From NCBI GenBank assembly GCA_041308645.1, contig JBFZBC010000043.1, positions 1 to 5,854 on the forward strand: a stretch of 5,854 nt of DNA, given 5' to 3'. Source of the DNA: CAIJXO01 sp041308645 (lineage in GTDB: Bacteria; Patescibacteriota; Minisyncoccia; Phycocordibacterales; GWA1-40-21). The notes under the pieces were generated by a model. It made no database searches, was not told where the DNA came from, and saw only the letters and a program-made list of their open reading frames with translations. The position numbers and the translations under genes are program-made. Positions 4,911 to 5,854 of this stretch are shown one piece after another. Each line of letters starts with the position of its first letter. The first letter of the stretch is position 1.

Positions 4911-4981
4911 TGCCGGGTCTGCTAATGGTAGGCAATCGCTCTCTGAAAGCGGAAATCTTGGTTCGATTCCAAGCCCGGCAG
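4911..4981 (+). tRNA. tRNA-Gln(CTG)
   Basis: This is a complete 71-nt cloverleaf without encoded CCA. The acceptor stem TGCCGGG pairs with CCCGGCA, with discriminator G4981. The U1-A72 start is typical of bacterial glutamine tRNAs. The D-arm is TGCT/GGCA with loop AATGGTA. The anticodon stem TCGCT/AGCGG closes loop CTCTGAA, with anticodon CTG, which reads CAG. The T-arm CTTGG/CCAAG has loop TTCGATT. It begins 4 nt after the endonuclease stop and has no separate promoter, so it is probably co-transcribed with that gene. Its 3' end is repeated 175 bp downstream. Confidence 0.94.
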
Positions 4982-4982
4982 C
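4968..4982 (+). repeat. Direct repeat, copy 1 (3' end of tRNA-Gln)
   Basis: TCCAAGCCCGGCAGC covers the 3' T-stem strand, acceptor strand and discriminator of tRNA-Gln. An identical 15-mer occurs at 5143-5157. Repeats of a tRNA 3' end bounding an insert are the usual mark of site-specific integration into a tRNA gene, or of a partial duplication. Confidence 0.8.
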
Positions 4983-5142
4983 AAAAATTTTAGATTTTAA
5001 AATTTTTAATGTGGGGAAGTAAGTGAAAGTTTCACTTACGCTTTGGAATCGAAGAGGTTCTCCCATATTTTCAAGGATGTATTCATCTGAGAAAATGGGA
5101 AACCTGTACTGCCCATGTAATGGGAGATAAATGTACTCATGG
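4983..5142 (+). other. Structured block between duplicated tRNA-Gln 3' ends
   Basis: I see no convincing gene here, but the block is dense in hairpins. A perfect 10-bp A/T stem AAAAATTTTA/TAAAATTTTT (4983-4992/4998-5007) could terminate the tRNA-Gln transcript. GTAAGTGA/TCACTTAC (5019-5026/5032-5039) is a second perfect stem. A longer stem then uses AGGTT and CCCAT against ATGGG and AACCT, about 5054-5105. A CCCAT-GTA-ATGGG hairpin flanked by GTAC/GTAC lies near 5107-5136. The block may be a structured RNA or a small non-autonomous element inserted at the tRNA. Confidence 0.5.
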
Positions 5143-5157
5143 TCCAAGCCCGGCAGC
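5143..5157 (+). repeat. Direct repeat, copy 2 (duplicated tRNA-Gln 3' end)
   Basis: This copy is identical over 15 nt to 4968-4982. The upstream sequence (CTCATGG) does not continue as a T-arm, so it is a repeat of the tRNA end and not a second tRNA. Confidence 0.8.
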
Positions 5158-5246
5158 CCCGAACCATACGGTTCAGGGCTTGCGCACTAGCAAGTTCTGA
5201 AACGGATGTGAGGGAGGGATGTGCTGTCTAGCACGTCCCATCTCTC
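5156..5246 (+). other. Cluster of three hairpins before the GIY-YIG gene
   Basis: The first stem is GCCCCGAACC/GGTTCAGGGC (5156-5165/5170-5179) with an ATAC loop and one mismatch. The second is CTTGC/GCAAG (5179-5183/5190-5194). The third is a 16-bp stem at 5210-5225/5230-5246 with loop GTCT, one bulged A and two G-U pairs. The wobble pairs keep the stem as RNA, which hints at a functional transcript. No T tract follows, so this is not a standard terminator. It lies only 10 nt before the nuclease start codon. Confidence 0.5.
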
Positions 5247-5256
5247 AAAAAATAAA

Positions 5257-5517
5257 ATGAAATTTTATTATGTTTACATCCTTAAAAGTTTGAATAAGAA
5301 TTTTATTTATGTTGGACAGACAACCGATTTAAGACGAAGGTTAAGAGAACACAACAACAAAGAAGAGTTATCAACAAAACATTATGCTCCGTTTGATTTG
5401 ATTTTTTATGAAGCATACAGAGATAGAAAGGATTGTCTACGCCGAGAGGAGTACTTAAAAACTACCAAAGGAAAGACTACATTAAGATCTATGTTGAAAG
5501 AGTACTTAACATCTTAA
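5257..5517 (+). CDS. Small GIY-YIG nuclease-domain protein (UPF0213/YhbQ-like)
   Basis: The 86-residue product consists of little more than one GIY-YIG domain. The GIY-type strand is YVYIL (residues 5-9) and the YIG-type motif is YVG (18-20). DLRRRLREHN (24-33) carries the conserved Arg and His, and the REEYLK segment (63-68) supplies the conserved Glu. The fold is that of UvrC and some homing nucleases, but the size and the STKH...FYEAY...KTTKGK pattern fit the free-standing UvrC-like/UPF0213 group, whose substrates are poorly known and which is common in CPR genomes. I chose ATG 5257 because the domain begins there. A GTG at 5221 would add 12 residues encoded inside a hairpin stem. There is no Shine-Dalgarno sequence. 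Its place beside a structured element and a tRNA could reflect mobility, but the protein family alone does not show that. Confidence 0.88.
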   Translation: MKFYYVYILKSLNKNFIYVGQTTDLRRRLREHNNKEELSTKHYAPFDLIFYEAYRDRKDCLRREEYLKTTKGKTTLRSMLKEYLTS

Positions 5518-5546
5518 GTTGAGTTTAATAATGTCTCAAAATTTAG

Positions 5547-5552
5547 TATAAT
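5547..5552 (+). promoter_or_regulatory. Promoter -10 for the pyrophosphohydrolase gene
   Basis: A perfect TATAAT lies at 5547-5552. The -35 candidate TTTAAT (5524-5529, 17-bp spacer) is weak. The expected transcription start, about 7 nt downstream, is the A of the ATG at 5559, so the mRNA should be leaderless. Confidence 0.6.
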
Positions 5553-5558
5553 ATACTT

Positions 5559-5854
5559 ATGGAAACCTACAACAAATTAGTTAGAGATAATGTTCCAAAT
5601 ATTTTGGATGAAAAAGGAATTCCTTATGAGAAGAGAATTGCTTCTGTGGAAGAATATAAGGTTGAACTGATTAAGAAACTAACTGAAGAGGCAAAAGAAT
5701 TTACTGAGTCTGGTGGAGATCCAGGGGAGTTAGCAGATGTTATTGAAGTAGTGGAAGCTTTGAAGAAACTACCAGAATACGTTGGGGTGGAAAGTTTAAG
5801 GAAAGGAAAAGCTGAAGAAAAAGGTGCTTTTGATAAGAGGATTATTCTTAAAGG
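5559..5854 (+). CDS. MazG/PRA-PH-like nucleotide pyrophosphohydrolase (3' end cut by window)
   Basis: The visible 98 residues begin with the characteristic YNKLVRDNVPNIL (4-16) of phosphoribosyl-ATP pyrophosphohydrolase-like proteins. They carry the all-alpha NTP pyrophosphatase metal-binding pattern: ExxE at residues 44-47 (EAKE) followed by ExxD at 57-60 (ELAD). Such enzymes hydrolyse nucleoside triphosphates to monophosphate and pyrophosphate, often to remove damaged or non-canonical nucleotides. No other histidine-synthesis gene is in view, so a house-cleaning role is more likely than HisE, but this is inference. Family members of this type are about 100-110 residues, so only the last few codons should be missing. 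The ATG coincides with the predicted transcription start, and no Shine-Dalgarno sequence exists. Confidence 0.85.
   Translation, partial: METYNKLVRDNVPNILDEKGIPYEKRIASVEEYKVELIKKLTEEAKEFTESGGDPGELADVIEVVEALKKLPEYVGVESLRKGKAEEKGAFDKRIILK

Noticed and set aside
4143..4980. LAGLIDADG gene as part of a group I intron spanning tRNA-Gln halves
   Set aside because: Only 18 nt and 4 nt flank the ORF, there is no P4-P7 core, the 5' piece does not end in U at CTG, and the downstream tRNA is complete by itself.
4893..5147. Minus-strand open frame of 84 codons across tRNA-Gln and the structured block
   Set aside because: Part of it is the reverse complement of the tRNA gene. The resulting AGLGIEPRFPLSESD-type peptide is a well-known artefact of translating antisense tRNA.
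5221..5256. GTG start giving a 98-residue GIY-YIG protein
   Set aside because: The extra 12 residues come from a hairpin arm and add nothing to the domain; ATG 5257 begins right at the conserved YVYIL strand.
1..5854. CRISPR array, transposase or integrase
   Set aside because: No regularly spaced repeats and no recombinase or Cas motif in any frame.

Overview
The window looks like a chromosomal segment of an AT-rich bacterium of the Candidate Phyla Radiation (Patescibacteria, Parcubacteria-like). This is inferred from a combination of traits, not from any single marker. A tRNA gene carries a very small group I intron. None of the three tRNAs encodes CCA. Shine-Dalgarno sequences are mostly absent. 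RF2 and FtsEX are compact. Small LAGLIDADG and GIY-YIG nuclease genes sit next to tRNAs. A gene for RF2, the factor that reads UGA, argues against the UGA-recoded Gracilibacteria and Absconditabacteria.

Layout: positions 1-240 hold no convincing gene but a chain of strong hairpins, probably an unidentified structured RNA, ending in a terminator-like stem. A small zinc-ribbon protein of unknown function follows (318-659), with its own promoter, a weak ribosome binding site and a terminator. A good promoter (724-752) then drives tRNA-Thr(GGT), split after its anticodon by a 195-nt group I intron. Next comes a broken tRNA-like piece with a hairpin in its D-loop, then tRNA-Thr(CGT). prfB (RF2) begins only 7 nt after that tRNA. 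After a spacer with a promoter, a tRNA-Leu-like fragment and a hairpin covering the start codon, come ftsE and ftsX. Together they encode the ABC-type membrane complex that controls septal peptidoglycan hydrolases. They are separated by a 176-bp spacer containing crossing inverted repeats.

The last third is accessory. A tRNA-Gln-like 5' half is followed by a LAGLIDADG endonuclease gene with a predicted leaderless GTG start, and then a complete tRNA-Gln(CTG). The last 15 nt around that tRNA's 3' end recur 175 bp downstream, bounding a strongly structured non-coding block. A second cluster of hairpins leads into a small GIY-YIG nuclease gene. A MazG/PRA-PH-like pyrophosphohydrolase gene, also with a leaderless-type promoter, runs off the end.

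The most interesting theme is repeated association of tRNA pieces with hairpin elements and nuclease genes: orphan 5' tRNA fragments, one duplicated 3' tRNA end, and two structured blocks of similar layout. This suggests past or ongoing insertion of small elements at tRNA genes. No integrase, transposase or CRISPR array is visible.
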